A program made the translations under genes and the position numbers. A stretch of 64,000 bases of DNA from Phytopythium helicoides (Eukaryota; Oomycota; Peronosporomycetes; Pythiales; Pythiaceae): contig JANFNE010000033.1 of assembly GCA_024867545.1 (NCBI GenBank), positions 434,001 through 498,000 of the forward strand, given 5' to 3'. This document shows, in pieces, positions 32,176-44,600 of the stretch. The notes beneath the pieces were generated by a model that was given only the letters and a program-made list of their open reading frames with translations, did no database searches and had not been told where the DNA came from. How positions within the stretch are numbered: position 1 is the stretch's first letter; each line of letters starts with the position of its first letter.

Positions 32176-35100
32176 TCAATGCGAAGTCCCATGGATGCCG
32201 AGAGCCGCCGTGAGTTCCGTGTGGCGAGGTCCCGGGAGCGCCTTGGTCATGATGTCGGCCAGCATCGTCGCAGTCTCGCAGTACTCGAGCTTGACTTCAC
32301 CACGCTTGACTTCGTCGCGGATGTGATGGTACTTGATGTCGATGTGCTTGGCGCGACCGTGGTTGACCGGGTTCTTGGTCATCTTGATGCACGACTGGTT
32401 GTCTTCGCGGATCATGAGCTCTGGTCCCGACTTGTTCGCCGCCGCAAGGATCTCGCAAACCACGCGATGAACCCACTTGCCTTCTTGGATGGCTAGGCTG
32501 AGCGCGATGTACTCCGCTTCGCTTGTCGACAGAGAGACACTTGACTGCTTCTTGCTTCCCCAACTGACCGGCGCGCCCATCAACATGAAGGTGTAGCCGG
32601 ATGTCGACTTGCGATCAGCGAGGTCACCAGCCCAGTCGGCGTCGGAGTAGCCGCGAAAGTCGATGACGTTGCCGGGCTTGAAGCAGATTCCGTGGTCCTT
32701 GGTGCCTTGCAAGTAGCGAAAGATACGCTTGACCGCAACCCAGTGCTCTTCTTGCGGGTTCTCCATGAAGCGCGATACGTAGCCCACAGCAAACGCGATG
32801 TCCGGTCGAGTCGCTGTCATCAGATGCATCAAGGCGCCGACCGCTTCCCGAAACGGAGCGTTCACCTTGGTAGATGCGTCACTTGGAACCAGACGCGAAC
32901 TCATGTCAACCGGACTCACCACAGCCTTGCACTGGAGCATGTTGAAGCGTGTGAGGATGTCGTTGATGTAGCGTCGCTGGCACAGTGTGATGCTTCCATC
33001 GGGTCCATAGACCAACTCGATGCCGAGCACGAACGCACACTTGCCGCTGTCGGTCATCTCGAAGCGCATCTTCAGGTCATACTTGGTGCGTGCAACCAGC
33101 TCGATCGAGCTTCCCGTCACCAGAACATCGTCGACGTAGACCAAGATAAGCACGCAGTGGTCGTTGACGATCTTGATGTAGAGACACGGGTCGAACGCAG
33201 AGACTTGGAAGCCGATGGAGCACACGAACTCGTCGAAGGCCTCGTTCCACACACGCGAAGCTTGCTTGAGGCCGTAGATCGCCTTCACCAGTTCAAGGCA
33301 GTCGAAGCCACTGTCCAGCTCGACGCCTTCTGGAACCACACAGTACACGACCTCCTTCATCACGCCGTATAAGAATGCCGTCACCACGTCCAGTTGATCG
33401 AGCTGCCAACCGAAGAAGACGATGAGCGCGATCACGATGCGCAGCGTCGCGTACTTGACCACGGGCGAGAACGTCTCCGTGTAGTCGATGCCGTACTTCT
33501 GTTTGAATCCCTTGGCCACGAGGCGTGCCTTGTACTTCTCGATGGATCCGTCGGCCTTTCGCTTGATCTTGAATACCCACTTGGTGCCAATGGCGCGTTG
33601 TCCCGTTGGAAGCTTGGCCGCACGAAACACTCCTCGAAGTCGCATCGATTCCAGCTCCGCGCGAATCGCTTTGCGCCAGTGAGCTTGATCCGGACCGTTC
33701 ACCGCTTCCTCGAATGTAGTTGGCTCGGAGAGGTCGGAGGCTTCAACAGCGTTGGCGCTTGCTCGCCAAAATACAGGAGGAGTCGAAGGGTCCGAGCCGT
33801 CGTGTTGGCCGCCAGATTTTTCTTCTTCGTCTTCTTGGCGCGAGGGAGAACTGCGCGGCGCACTTGCTTCTTCCAATCCAACTCGGTGTCGAACAGCCCG
33901 CGATCTTCCAGTAGTGTCATCTTCAGTCGCCGATCGACTCTTGCGCTTCCCCGCCTGCGTGTAGTCCGTTTGCCCTGGTCCATCTTCAGCGATTTCGAGA
34001 GAGTCGAAGGCGAGATCTTCCACGTCTTCATCGGAGGCCGCTGGCGAGAACCCGAAAGTCGATTCGTCGAAGGTGACATCGCGAGTGATAACCACCTGCC
34101 CCGCCTCGATGTCATAAACCCGATAGGCCTTTGACGCTTCCTCGTATCCGACGAACAACCCAGCACGAGACTTCGGGTCCCACTTGAGCCGCTTCTCTTT
34201 CGGAGTCAGCACGTAAGCGTGACAACCAAACACACGCATGTGCTTCACACTTGGCTTGGACTTGTACAGAATCTCGAACGGAGTCTTGTGCTGGAACTTG
34301 GGAGACGGTAGACGATTCTTGACGTAGATGGCTGTCATCGCTGCCTCAGCCCAGAAGATCTTGTCCATCTTGGCGTGGTGGAGCATGCTGCGGCCGATCG
34401 TGACGATTGTCCGGATGGCTCGTTCTGCCGTGCCGTTGGTCTGGTGCGCGTAGGGAACCGTCGTTTGCTGCTCGATGCCTTCGTCTTCGTAGAACACCTT
34501 GAGCGAGTTGGTCGCGAACTCACGCGCTCCATCATGACGCACGAACTTGACCTTCTTGCCGAATTGGTTCTGGACCTTGGTGATGTACGTCTTGATGCAG
34601 TCCTCGCTTTCCGACTTGGCACGCAGACAGAATCCCTTCATGCATCCGCTGGCTTCGTCGACGATCAGCAGCAGATACTTGCTTCCACCCAGAGAGTCTT
34701 CTTCCATGGGTCCGCAGATGTCGAAGTGGAGCAACTCGAACGTGTCGTAGTGGCGCTTGTCACGGTTGCTTGGAAATGGCCTCTGGACCATCTTTCCTTG
34801 TTGACAGCCGCAGCACACGCTTGGTCCACTCGAGCTGGAGGGTAGCTTCGCGTCCTTGATCATGTCGTTGTCGACCATCTTGCGAAGCACCTCGACTGGA
34901 GCGTGACCCATGCGCGCGTGCAGGTCAATCGTTCTTCCACTGGTTGCCGCGTTAGCCGATCGTTGAGGCGTGCGAAGCCAGTAGAGTCCGTCAACGAGGT
35001 CTGCCGTCGCCACCACTTGCTTCGAAGCCTTGCGCGCAACGTGCATCTTGGTGCCGTCAAAGATCACTTGGAACTGGCCACTCTTGTTGATTTGCGGCAC

Positions 35101-36213
35101 CGATAGAAGATTCTTGCTCATGTCGGGAACATACAGCGCGTCCTTGATCTCGATCTCGCGCTCTTCACCGTTGGGCAGAAGCACTCGCTCGACGATGCTT
35201 CCCACACCCTTGATAGCCGCCTTGTTGCCGTTGGCCACCGATAGTTCGCCGTCGTCTCGCTCAATCAGGCTGGCGAACTTGGTCTTGTCGTTGCAGATGT
35301 GGTGCGTTGCGCCGCTGTCGACCGCCCACATCCCGGGCATCTTCTCGCCCGTCGAAACTCCGCACTCGAGGGAAACCGCAAACGCAACTCGCTGGTTGTC
35401 GTAGTCGTAGTCGTCGTTCCTCCACTGAGCGCTGTTGGCCCCGCGTCCACGGCCATTGCCGCCGCGTCTCGGACCTCCTCGGTTCTCGTCCTTCTGCTTG
35501 GTCCAGCACTTGTCAACCAAATGCCCCATCTTGCCGCAGTAAGTGCACTGGCGAGGCTCTCGGTCGACACTGAACGCCTTGGTCGCGTCTTCAGTCTTCA
35601 TCGCCGGAGTCTTCTCGCCTTGCCGCTTGATATGCTCATTCGTGAGCACCTTCACAACGTCTCGCGTCCGCAGCTCTGCGTTGCTCATCTCCAAGTTGAG
35701 CACGACATTCTCGTAGCTCTTGGGGAGACTGCGCAACAAGCAGATCGCCACATCTTCGTCCTCCATCTTGGCGCCGATGCTGCTGAGCTTGGCGCTGATG
35801 TTGAGGACCTCATTGCAATGATGCAACACATTGCCGCCTTCCGCCATCTCCATGCTGAAGAGCTGTCGCTTCAAGTAGATGCGACCAGCCTTCTGCGATC
35901 CACCGTAGAGGGTCTTCAAGCGCTCCCACGCCACCCAGGCTTCCTCACAGTCGTCGACCACGTGATGGTAGTCCGCGTCCATGTGGAGCAGCATCAAGCC
36001 GAACGCGATGCTGCTTGCCTTGACGTAGTCGTCCTTGGCCCGCGGATCCGTGAAGCTGGGAGTCGTCTCGCGGTTCACGACATGCCACGTCGACTTGGTC
36101 AGGAACACGCCACGCATGTAGCGGCTCCAAGTCGCGTAGTTGTCTCCGTTGAACTTGTCGATGGAGACCTTGGTCGAGGCGTCTTGCGCAGAGGACATGG
36201 TGCTTGGGCTCAT
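32176..36213 (-). CDS. C3 Gag-Pol polyprotein, 1345 aa
   Basis: Same length and domain order as the other three copia copies, no stop or frameshift. The protein differs from C1, C2 and C4 by scattered single substitutions. One lies in the integrase zinc-binding region, where C3 has CCGCQQGK for CRGCQQGK. Another changes FGCRAYV to FGCHAYV. The key catalytic motifs ([28 protein letters not shown]) are unchanged. ATG at 36213 overlaps the half-tRNA primer site. Confidence 0.96.
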   Translation of the reverse strand: MSPSTMSSAQDASTKVSIDKFNGDNYATWSRYMRGVFLTKSTWHVVNRETTPSFTDPRAKDDYVKASSIAFGLMLLHMDADYHHVVDDCEEAWVAWERLKTLYGGSQKAGRIYLKRQLFSMEMAEGGNVLHHCNEVLNISAKLSSIGAKMEDEDVAICLLRSLPKSYENVVLNLEMSNAELRTRDVVKVLTNEHIKRQGEKTPAMKTEDATKAFSVDREPRQCTYCGKMGHLVDKCWTKQKDENRGGPRRGGNGRGRGANSAQWRNDDYDYDNQRVAFAVSLECGVSTGEKMPGMWAVDSGATHHICNDKTKFASLIERDDGELSVANGNKAAIKGVGSIVERVLLPNGEEREIEIKDALYVPDMSKNLLSVPQINKSGQFQVIFDGTKMHVARKASKQVVATADLVDGLYWLRTPQRSANAATSGRTIDLHARMGHAPVEVLRKMVDNDMIKDAKLPSSSSGPSVCCGCQQGKMVQRPFPSNRDKRHYDTFELLHFDICGPMEEDSLGGSKYLLLIVDEASGCMKGFCLRAKSESEDCIKTYITKVQNQFGKKVKFVRHDGAREFATNSLKVFYEDEGIEQQTTVPYAHQTNGTAERAIRTIVTIGRSMLHHAKMDKIFWAEAAMTAIYVKNRLPSPKFQHKTPFEILYKSKPSVKHMRVFGCHAYVLTPKEKRLKWDPKSRAGLFVGYEEASKAYRVYDIEAGQVVITRDVTFDESTFGFSPAASDEDVEDLAFDSLEIAEDGPGQTDYTQAGKRKSRSATEDDTTGRSRAVRHRVGLEEASAPRSSPSRQEDEEEKSGGQHDGSDPSTPPVFWRASANAVEASDLSEPTTFEEAVNGPDQAHWRKAIRAELESMRLRGVFRAAKLPTGQRAIGTKWVFKIKRKADGSIEKYKARLVAKGFKQKYGIDYTETFSPVVKYATLRIVIALIVFFGWQLDQLDVVTAFLYGVMKEVVYCVVPEGVELDSGFDCLELVKAIYGLKQASRVWNEAFDEFVCSIGFQVSAFDPCLYIKIVNDHCVLILVYVDDVLVTGSSIELVARTKYDLKMRFEMTDSGKCAFVLGIELVYGPDGSITLCQRRYINDILTRFNMLQCKAVVSPVDMSSRLVPSDASTKVNAPFREAVGALMHLMTATRPDIAFAVGYVSRFMENPQEEHWVAVKRIFRYLQGTKDHGICFKPGNVIDFRGYSDADWAGDLADRKSTSGYTFMLMGAPVSWGSKKQSSVSLSTSEAEYIALSLAIQEGKWVHRVVCEILAAANKSGPELMIREDNQSCIKMTKNPVNHGRAKHIDIKYHHIRDEVKRGEVKLEYCETATMLADIMTKALPGPRHTELTAALGIHGTSH

Positions 36214-36217
36214 AACC

Positions 36218-36584
36218 TGTTGGAGGTAGTGAGGTCTTGGACACGAAGCTTGGACGGAGCGGAGGGAGTTCTTCACTTGGACAGAAGACCGGAGCGAAGA
36301 CCACTTGAGGGGTAGAAGGAAGATTCGAAAGTGATTCGATTGAGGTCCTTAGTTCGCAACTACTTGCTACCTCTAAGCCTGCCTGTCCTTTACTGGGTTC
36401 ACTCTACTTGATCTTTTCCTGGATACTGATTCACGGCAGCCAATCAGAGGGCGCCACGTGGATCCCATCTTGTACCCACAATCTCGTACCCACGAGTTGA
36501 CGTAATCGATGAGCGTAATCAACGTGGGATCGCATTGGACTGCCTCGGGCTGGTCGGTCCAGGTCAAACCGGCTGCCCTCAACA
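36218..36584 (-). repeat. C3 5' LTR, 367 bp
   Basis: Abuts the primer site and ends at the CATCC target duplication. Confidence 0.95.
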
Positions 36585-36589
36585 CATCC

Positions 36590-37520
36590 GTGCGCCAGAA
36601 AGCGACGCGCTGTTGGCGGCACAGGAAACGTTGTACATATAACAGTGGTGTCTGGGCCATGACAGTCGCGGTGCCTCTATCTCACACTGGCAAGAGCTGT
36701 GCGGATAGTAGTGGTGGTTGTAAAGGTGACGAGGGATGGTGGTGCCCAAAGTGGTGATGTTGACAATTATTAGGACTGTGGATGTGGGCATGGCAGAGGA
36801 GTTGACGCGACTGTGATTGATGATGGTGGTTAAGGGAGTATTGGTGGCGCAGTGGGGCAGTACGATGGACTTATCTGCAATATCGTGGCAAGGCAATGGT
36901 GGCATGGTTGAAGGGATGGAAACAGAATCGTGGTTACGGTATTGGCATTGGCCGCAAAAGTAAAGGTGGTGGCGGACGAAGACAATAGTGGTGGGAGGCA
37001 GAAGCGATGACAGCATTATTTTGGCAGCACGGTGGTGGCGTACTGGCAGCAGCGTGTGATTGTGGCTTGGTGAGGTGGCAATTATCAAATGTTGCGGCAA
37101 TGACAAGGTCCCATTGTTGGGGTGGCGCTATGATGGTTTTGGTGGAGGTGGTGATGATGGTGTAGTGGTGGTGGCACATATGAATGTGGTGTTACTTAGC
37201 CGCAAATCGCGGTGAAGGTATATGACGATGGTTGCAGCAGTAACGCGGTTTCACACAGGCGGTGTTGTGGTGTGTCGTTCAGTGGTGGTTGTTGAGGTGA
37301 AGTTGTGTTGACGGATATACCGTCGGTAGTAGCCATGTTGGCAGGGTTAGCGGTGTAGTGGCGCACACATGTTGTTGGAGGTGACGAACGCGAGTTGTGT
37401 GACCTCGACTTAGTGGGTTGGTAGTGATTGATGTGGTGGCGATATGGTAGTAGAAAGATGGCCATGAGAGCAAGATGGTCATGAATATGCTGTCAAAACC
37501 TAATCGAATCGAAAACCTAA
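36590..37520. repeat. TGG/GGT-rich low-complexity tract
   Basis: The + strand is dominated by interspersed GGTGG, GTGGTG and TGGTGGC words, densest at 36700-37180. It reads as a decayed trinucleotide repeat. Long minus-strand frames here (His/Pro/Thr-rich) are a by-product of the composition. Confidence 0.6.
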
Positions 37521-37967
37521 TCAAACCTAATCAAACCGCCCGCGAATGACTTATACACCTGTATATCAAGACAGGACCTATCAGAATCTATTCTACCAAG
37601 AAGTGGTACATCAAGAGACCTTTACCTGTCGTCGTACCGTGACCCATCTCGACGTTTGCTCAGGTGGTGAACAAGCAAGCCGAACGCAAGTAACGACGTT
37701 CAAGAACCACAACTATCAAGCAATAACACAGACTCCACCGAGGCCCTCTCCTCAATTTCGATTCCAATTCCAGGGCTAGAGAAAGATCTCCACGTGACAC
37801 AAACTACAGTACAGCCTCGCAAACATTTAATCTCAAATACGCCACGCGAACCACCAGATCTGGCCTCCGGTCCAACAATCGAATCGTAGCGATTGCGCGC
37901 AATGAGGGAGGGATCATGACTGTCAACCCAGCGCTCGACAGGTAATCTGTGTGGCAGACAACCTAGC
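37521..37967. other. Intergenic, no gene recognised
   Basis: A 77-codon + frame at 37546-37779 has no recognisable feature and no context supporting it. Confidence 0.5.
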
Positions 37968-38141
37968 TCACAGGCGCGAGGTGCGAACGACTAGAACCCC
38001 ACTCTTGATGGACAGGAAGACGATCAAGATCACGACATAAACCGGGACAGCAAGCTCAGCGCCACCTTGTTTGGGACTGACTCGCTTCTCCACGGTAGAT
38101 ATTCGCTGCATGACCATTTCGGCTCTGTCCACTACACTCGG
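37968..38141 (-). pseudogene. Exon-like fragment encoding a coiled coil and a C-terminal membrane segment
   Basis: On the minus strand a frame preceded by a possible acceptor (GGGGTAG) encodes MVMQRISTVEKRV, then a hydrophobic segment VYVVILIVFLSI and a short basic tail before a stop at 37968. The composition resembles the last exon of a tail-anchored or single-pass protein. No matching upstream exon could be assembled, so it is called a fragment with low confidence. Confidence 0.3.
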
Positions 38142-39160
38142 CTACCCCAGGAAGCTGGGTGAGCATTTCCTACTGGTCTGCTAGAGCGCCTGTGCCTGTA
38201 GGTCGTGCTTCTCGATGCCCGGGAGATGCATGGTGATAGTGATAGGAGCAATGTGCATCCAGTGGTGGCGGCTGTCGAGTGGATGTGGGTGCTCGACGTT
38301 GGCGTAACGTCGCTAATGAATCGACCGTTGCCGATAAAGCCTGCTTGGAGACTGAGCATGAAGGTTTCGATGATGGACAAGACGGCCTGACGACAATGCT
38401 GAGAGTGGAGATGAAGGATCCCGCATTAGGTGGTCGCATGAACTAACTGATTCGACCCTCAACATTATCATGAACAACCACCAAGTGGCCAAAGGCATCG
38501 ATACACCGACTTGACCAGTCAATACAGCTGCATGGGAGCTGACTACCGCACTAATGTTCGAGCGAGTGCGTGTTCGGATTGCTCCACCACAGGTAATGCG
38601 ACAAATCGATGGACATATCGTTGGCTTTGGCAATGGCTCACATCTTAATCATCAGATAAGAAGCGCTGTGAACAAGTGATGGAGCCAGCGCAGACCCTGG
38701 ATACTGGATAACCAAGCGACTGGCAATAAGCCAAGACCACACCGCCTACATACTCAACCAATACTTTCAGAGACAACCAGCGCTAGCCAAGCGCTAAGCA
38801 GACAGCGACGCCAGTCTCACTCACTCACCAGTCTCGAGCGTTATGCCGTTGAACCACAGGCACAATTTTAAGCTTGGATAAGACCTATGTAGTTGATTCG
38901 GAGCGGAGAGAGATGTGACCGGGAGTGTTTGCACGTTCCTGGCGCGTGGTAGTTGTTGTCTCTTGACGTTGTTCAGAGATTCAGCGTAGATCCTTGGTTA
39001 TCGATCGCCGATCCTGGATTGCCGAGCGTTGATCCTTAATCACAGGGTCAAACGAGCGGTTGCCACGAACTCTGGTGTCGTGGGCTTGCTCAGCGAGATG
39101 CGGATTGTCGCGATACGCTGGGAGTTCCTTGATATGTTTTACGTCACCTCCTTATGGCGA
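38142..39160. other. Intergenic, no gene recognised
   Basis: No frame with convincing coding character; some frames around 38310-38440 (-) may be decayed exons. Confidence 0.45.
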
Positions 39161-39163
39161 CAG

Positions 39164-39168
39164 AGTGT

Positions 39169-39199
<31 letters not shown>

Positions 39200-39204
39200 G
39201 GGGG
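39164..39204 (+). repeat. (GT)n tract followed by a run of 22 G
   Basis: About ten GT units run directly into G22 (39183-39204). Potential Z-DNA and G-quadruplex forming sequence. The G-run length is likely uncertain in any assembly. Confidence 0.9.
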
Positions 39205-39384
39205 TTGTGCGGCAGTCCAGCTACTTCGAAGGGCTATACTTGTCCTCGACTTGAGGGGTAGAAGAAATATTCCGGACTGATTACCTAAGATATGCACACC
39301 TACTAGCTCTGACGCCCTCCTTTACCTATAATTGGTCGACCGACACTACGACCACTTCGACATCTGTTGTCCATCCTCGAGGAT

Positions 39385-39570
39385 CTGCTCTGAGATCAAG
39401 CATCCAGCTTAGAATCCAGAGATCCGAACCAGGGATCAAAGATCCGGCTTCTTGGATCAGGGATCTGGGATCTAGTGTCAGGGATCTGGAATCTGGTACC
39501 GAGGATCAGGGATCTGGCGTCGAGGAGCAGGGATCCAGTTGTCATAATCAGAGATTTCGCTTCCTTGGTC
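39385..39570 (+). repeat. Degenerate GGATCAGGGATCTGG repeat
   Basis: Irregular tandem copies of GATC-containing words (CAGGGATCTGG, GGATCAGGGATC) over about 185 bp. Confidence 0.75.
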
Positions 39571-40214
39571 AGGGATCTCGCATGTCACTCTTCTCGGCTA
39601 TTTTTAGACCCCTGTCGCCCCGTGGATCTTCGTTGACCTGTAATACCACACTTACTGATGTGTGTAGCAGCAGCAGCAGTACGAACGCATGAAAAAATCG
39701 ATTGCTGAAGAAATAGGCAGCGGGGTTTATGTAATTGCAGAAGCACTTTCTATGAGGCATGGCGGTGTTAGAGCCTACCGATTTGTAAGATTGGAGAGTC
39801 TTCTAGTAGACCAGAGCGAGCAGACGATCTGCTTGCTCAGCATACTGAAGAAGCAGCTACGGATGCAGCATCAGCAAATGGAAGTTCTGCTAGCGATTAT
39901 CCGCAGTTAGGCCCGCACTGATCATATTTAGATGGCGAAGTGCAGTCTATTTGAGTGACCACGCTAGATGGCCGCGTTTAATTGCTCCTAACTCTTGATC
40001 TGCTCTATCGCTATGTCTAAGCCCTAGCTAGTGTCGATCAAAGTCAGGATTAATGTCACAGAAGCGCACATTGTCGCTTGCGTTGATGAAGGTGTTATAA
40101 AATATCATGTACGCCACCACAACATCGACTATAGCTTTATCATCAGTCTGCTTGATGACAAACAAAAATACACCAACATCCATTACAAATATCAAAAGTA
40201 CACTCAACGACATT
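39571..40214. other. Intergenic, no gene recognised
   Basis: A 73-codon + frame (39689-39910) ends with a heptad-like LLSILKKQLRMQHQQMEVLL, but no other support for a gene was found. Confidence 0.45.
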
Positions 40215-40690
40215 TCAACTGCGGGCATACCTCAAAGTTACTAGAGCACTCTGTAAGTACTCGTCTGTGAGTGGAGACTGTACGACAGTAGCAGAAAGGC
40301 AGTGTAGCACGGTGATAACTTCCAGTGCGTAGGCATGCGCTGGTGATCTAGGCAACCCGAAAAAGAGACCATAAATCTCAATGGAACCGCCACGACCTAT
40401 GTAAATGACATAGGGAGCATAGTACGGCTGCATAAAATACATGCTCTCGTTCTTTAGATTGAGAGCTTGTTCGAACGGGGGCATCTTGATACGAACTCGA
40501 GGACCTATCAGTAGATCAAACTGCTGCCAGCGTGCATCGGCAGCGGCTGCCGCAGCACACATCAACGAGAGATCCGTCGCTACGACGGCAATCTACTCGA
40601 CCACATCTTTCTCTTCCATGACGCCTGCCGAACCAGGACTGAGGATTACCGCCACCACTCGCGTGAAGCAGCTTGCCATGAGCTATACTC
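40215..40690 (-). pseudogene. Possible decayed protein-coding fragment
   Basis: A minus-strand frame starting MASCFTRVVAVILSPG near 40680 continues to a stop at 40215 with one internal stop (after VVE). The downstream part looks protein-like (FDLLIGPRVRIKMPPFEQAL, YYAPYVIYIGRGGSIEIYG). The family is not recognised. The single stop and isolation suggest a pseudogene or chance frame. Confidence 0.3.
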
Positions 40691-41134
40691 CGCCAAAGTC
40701 CATCTACATGTTTTACTTTATGTACGCGGAGTGACGCTACTATCTGGCACCGATCCGCATGCCGTGGCAGACTGGTGGTCGAGTGCATAGCAAAGAAGAA
40801 TTCCAGAGACATAACGTGAGGAACAAATATACCAGGGTCCCGGCACTCCACTAGTGGTCGAATACTAAGGAAGCTTTGTCCGTTGATGATAGAGAAAGCG
40901 TGTAGTTCTAATTTAAGTCACCAACCATGCGTACACAAGCTATACCTACCCGATGAATACGTTCTCGTCAACGTGTTACGACATCAGGCAACGAGGACAC
41001 TACTCTATGAACATCATCGAATTAAAACTTAATAAAACCAACCGCAAAACGGGCCGCAAACGACAAGTGCACAGTAAATTGTAACTGAAAACTGTACGTA
41101 GCATAAAAAAACAAAGTCACAAAGATTTTTACCA
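40691..41134. other. Intergenic, AT-rich towards the satellite
   Basis: No gene seen. The sequence becomes A-rich (41030-41130) just before the first satellite copy. Confidence 0.5.
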
Positions 41135-41284
41135 AGCCAATCCAACGGCCGCGCGCGGACGTCTCGCGCGCGCCGATATGGAGCCTAAAAAACGAGGACC
41201 AATACGGACGAGTCCAGCATGACATGGTCGGACGTGGTCAGTTCTTGACCTGTCAACAGGCCAATCCAACGGCCGCGCGCGGAC
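41135..41284 (+). repeat. 124-bp satellite array, left remnant (about 1.2 copies)
   Basis: Same monomer as 46068-51906, cut at 41284 by copia C4. Confidence 0.95.
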
Positions 41285-41651
41285 TGTTGAGGGCAGCCGG
41301 TTTGACCTGGACCGACTAGCCCGAGGCAGTCCAATGCGATCCCACGTTGATTACGCTCATCGATTACGTCAACTCGTGGGTACGAGATTGTGGGTATAAG
41401 ATGGGATCCACGTGGCGCCCTCTGATTGGCTGCCGTGAATCAGTATCCAGGAAAAGATCAAGTAGAGTGAACCCAGTAAAGGACAGGCAGGCTTAGAGGT
41501 AGCAAGTAGTTGCGAACTAAGGACCTCAATCGAATCACTTTCGAATCTTCCTTCTACCCCTCAAGTGGTCTTCGCTCCGGTCTTCTGTCCAAGTGAAGAA
41601 CTCCCTCCGCTCCGTCCAAGCTTCGTGTCCAAGACCTCACTACCTCCAACA
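41285..41651 (+). repeat. C4 5' LTR, 367 bp
   Basis: Carries GGGTATAAG where the 3' copy has GGGTACAAG; primer site follows directly at 41652. Confidence 0.95.
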
Positions 41652-41655
41652 GGTT

Positions 41656-44600
41656 ATGAGCCCAAGCACCATGTCCTCTGCGCAAGACGCCTCGACCAAG
41701 GTCTCCATCGACAAGTTCAACGGAGACAACTACGCGACTTGGAGCCGCTACATGCGTGGCGTGTTCCTGACCAAGTCGACGTGGCATGTCGTGAACCGCG
41801 AGACGACTCCCAGCTTCACGGATCCGCGGGCCAAGGACGACTACGTCAAGGCAAGCAGCATCGCGTTCGGCTTGATGCTGCTCCACATGGACGCGGACTA
41901 CCATCACGTGGTCGACGACTGTGAGGAAGCCTGGGTGGCGTGGGAGCGCTTGAAGACCCTCTACGGTGGATCGCAGAAGGCTGGTCGCATCTACTTGAAG
42001 CGACAGCTCTTCAGCATGGAGATGGCGGAAGGCGGCAATGTGTTGCATCATTGCAATGAAGTCCTCAACATCAGCTCCAAGCTCAGCAGCATCGGCGCCA
42101 AGATGGAGGATGAAGATGTGGCGATCTGCTTGTTGCGCAGTCTCCCCAAGAGCTACGAGAACGTCGTGCTCAACTTGGAGATGAGCAACGCAGAGCTGCG
42201 GACGCGAGACGTTGTGAAGGTGCTCACGAATGAGCATATCAAGCGGCAAGGCGAGAAGACTCCGGCGATGAAGACTGAAGACGCGACCAAGGCGTTCAGT
42301 GTCGACCGGGAGCCTCGCCAGTGCACTTACTGCGGCAAGATGGGGCATTTGGTTGACAAGTGCTGGACCAAGCAGAAGGACGAGAACCGAGGAGGTCCGA
42401 GACGCGGCGGCAACGGCCGTGGACGCGGGGCCAACAGCGCTCAGTGGAGGAACGACTACTACGACTACGACAACCAGCGAGTTGCGTTTGCGGTTTCCCT
42501 CGAGTGTGGAGTTTCGACGGGCGAGAAGATGCCCGGGATGTGGGCGGTCGACAGCGGCGCAACGCACCACATCTGCAACGACAAGACCAAGTTCGCCAGC
42601 CTGATTGAGCGAGACGACGGCGAACTATCGGTGGCCAACGGCAACAAGGCGGCTATCAAGGGTGTGGGAAGCATCTTCGAGCGAGTGCTTCTGCCCAACG
42701 GTGAAGAGCGCGAGATCGAGATCAAGGACGCGCTGTATGTTCCTGACATGAGCAAGAATCTTCTATCGGTGCCGCAAATCAACAAGAGTGGCCAGTTCCA
42801 AGTGATCTTTGACGGCACCAAGATGCACGTTGCGCGCAAGGCTTCGAAGCAAGTGGTGGCGACGGCAGACCTCGTTGACGGACTCTACTGGCTTCGCACG
42901 CCTCAACGATCGGCTAACGCGGCAACCAGTGGAAGAGCTGTTGATCTGCACGCGCGTATGGGTCACGCTCCAGTCGAGGTGCTTCGCAAGATGGTCGACA
43001 ACGGAATGATCAAGGACGCGAAGCTACCCTCCAGCTCGAGTGGACCAAGCGTGTGCCGCGGCTGTCAACAAGGAAAGATGGTCCAAAGGCCATTTCCAAG
43101 CAACCGTGACAAGCGCCACTACGACACGTTCGAGTTGCTCCACTTCGACATCTGCGGACCCATGGAAGAAGACTCTCTGGGTGGAAGCAAGTATCTGCTG
43201 CTGATCGTCGACGAAGCCAGCGGATGCATGAAGGGATTCTGTCTGCGTGCCAAGTCGGAAAGCGAGGACTGCATCAAGACGTACATCACCAAGGTCCAGA
43301 ACCAGTTCGGCAAGAAGGTCAAGTTCGTGCGTCATGATGGAGCGCGTGAGTTTGCCACCAACTCGCTCAAGGTGTTCTACGAAGACAAAGGCATCGAGCA
43401 GCAAACGACGGTTCCCTACGCGCACCAGACCAACGGCACAGCAGAACGAGCCATCCGGACAATCGTCACGATCGGCCGCAGCATGCTTCACCACGCCAAG
43501 ATGGACAAGATCTTCTGGGCTGAGGCAGCGATGACAGCCATCTACGTCAAGAATCGTCTACCGTCTCCCAAGTTCCAGCACAAGACTCCGTTCGAGATTC
43601 TGTACAAGTCCAAGCCAAGTGTGAAGCACATGCGTGTGTTTGGCTGTCGCGCTTACGTGCTGACTCCGAAAGAGAAGCGGCTCAAGTGGGACCCGAAGTC
43701 TCGTGCTGGGTTGTTCGTCGGATACGAGGAAGCGTCAAAGGCCTATCGGGTTTATGACATCGAGGCGGGGCAGGTGGTTATCACTCGCGATGTCACCTTC
43801 GACGAATCGACTTTCGGCTTCTCGTCAGCGGCCTCCGACGAAGACATGGATGATCTCGCCTTCGACTCTCTCGAAATTGCTGAAGATGGACCAGGACAGA
43901 CGGACTACACGCAGGCGGGGAAGCGCAAGAGTCGATCGGCGACTGAAGATGACACTACTGGAAGATCGCGGGCTGTTCGACACCGAGTTGGATTGGAAGA
44001 AGCAAGTGCGCCGCGCAGCTCTCCCTCGCGCCAAGAAGATGAAGAAGAAAAATCTGGCGGCCAACACGACGGTTCGGACCCCTCGACTCCTCCTGTGTTT
44101 TGGCGAGCGAGCGCCAACGCTGTTGAAGCCTCCGATCTCTCCGAGCCAACTACATTCGAGGAAGCGGTGAACGGTCCGGATCAAGCTCACTGGCGCAAAG
44201 CGATTCGCGCGGAGCTGGAATCGATGCGACTTCGAGGCGTGTTTCGTGCGGCCAAGCTTCCAACGGGACAACGCGCCATCGGCACCAAGTGGGTATTCAA
44301 GATCAAGCGAAAGGCCGATGGGTCCATCGAGAAGTACAAGGCACGCCTCGTGGCCAAGGGTTTCAAGCAGAAGTACGGCATCGACTACACGGAAACGTTC
44401 TCGCCCGTGGTCAAGTACGCGACGCTGCGCATCATGATCGCGCTCATCGTCTTCTTCGGTTGGCAACTCGATCAACTGGACGTGGTGACGGCATTCTTAT
44501 ACGGCGTGATGAAGGAGGTCGTGTACTGTGTGGTTCCAGAAGGCGTCGAGTTGGACGGCGGCTTTGACTGCCTTGAGCTGGTGAAGGCGATCTACGGCCT

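Larger units (their letters stand above)
31802..36584 (-). mobile_element. Ty1/copia retrotransposon C3, complete
   Basis: 367-bp LTRs at 31802-32168 and 36218-36584, one difference seen (A/G in the GGGCTAGTCGG block). Target duplication CATCC at 31797-31801 and 36585-36589. Intact polyprotein. It sits in anonymous sequence, not inside another retroelement. Confidence 0.97.

Noticed and set aside
36579..37106. 175-codon His/Thr/Pro-rich minus-strand frame
   Set aside because: Explained by the TGG/GGT-rich low-complexity tract.
39689..39910. 73-codon gene with a heptad-like tail
   Set aside because: Too short and isolated, no recognisable domain, no splice partner found.
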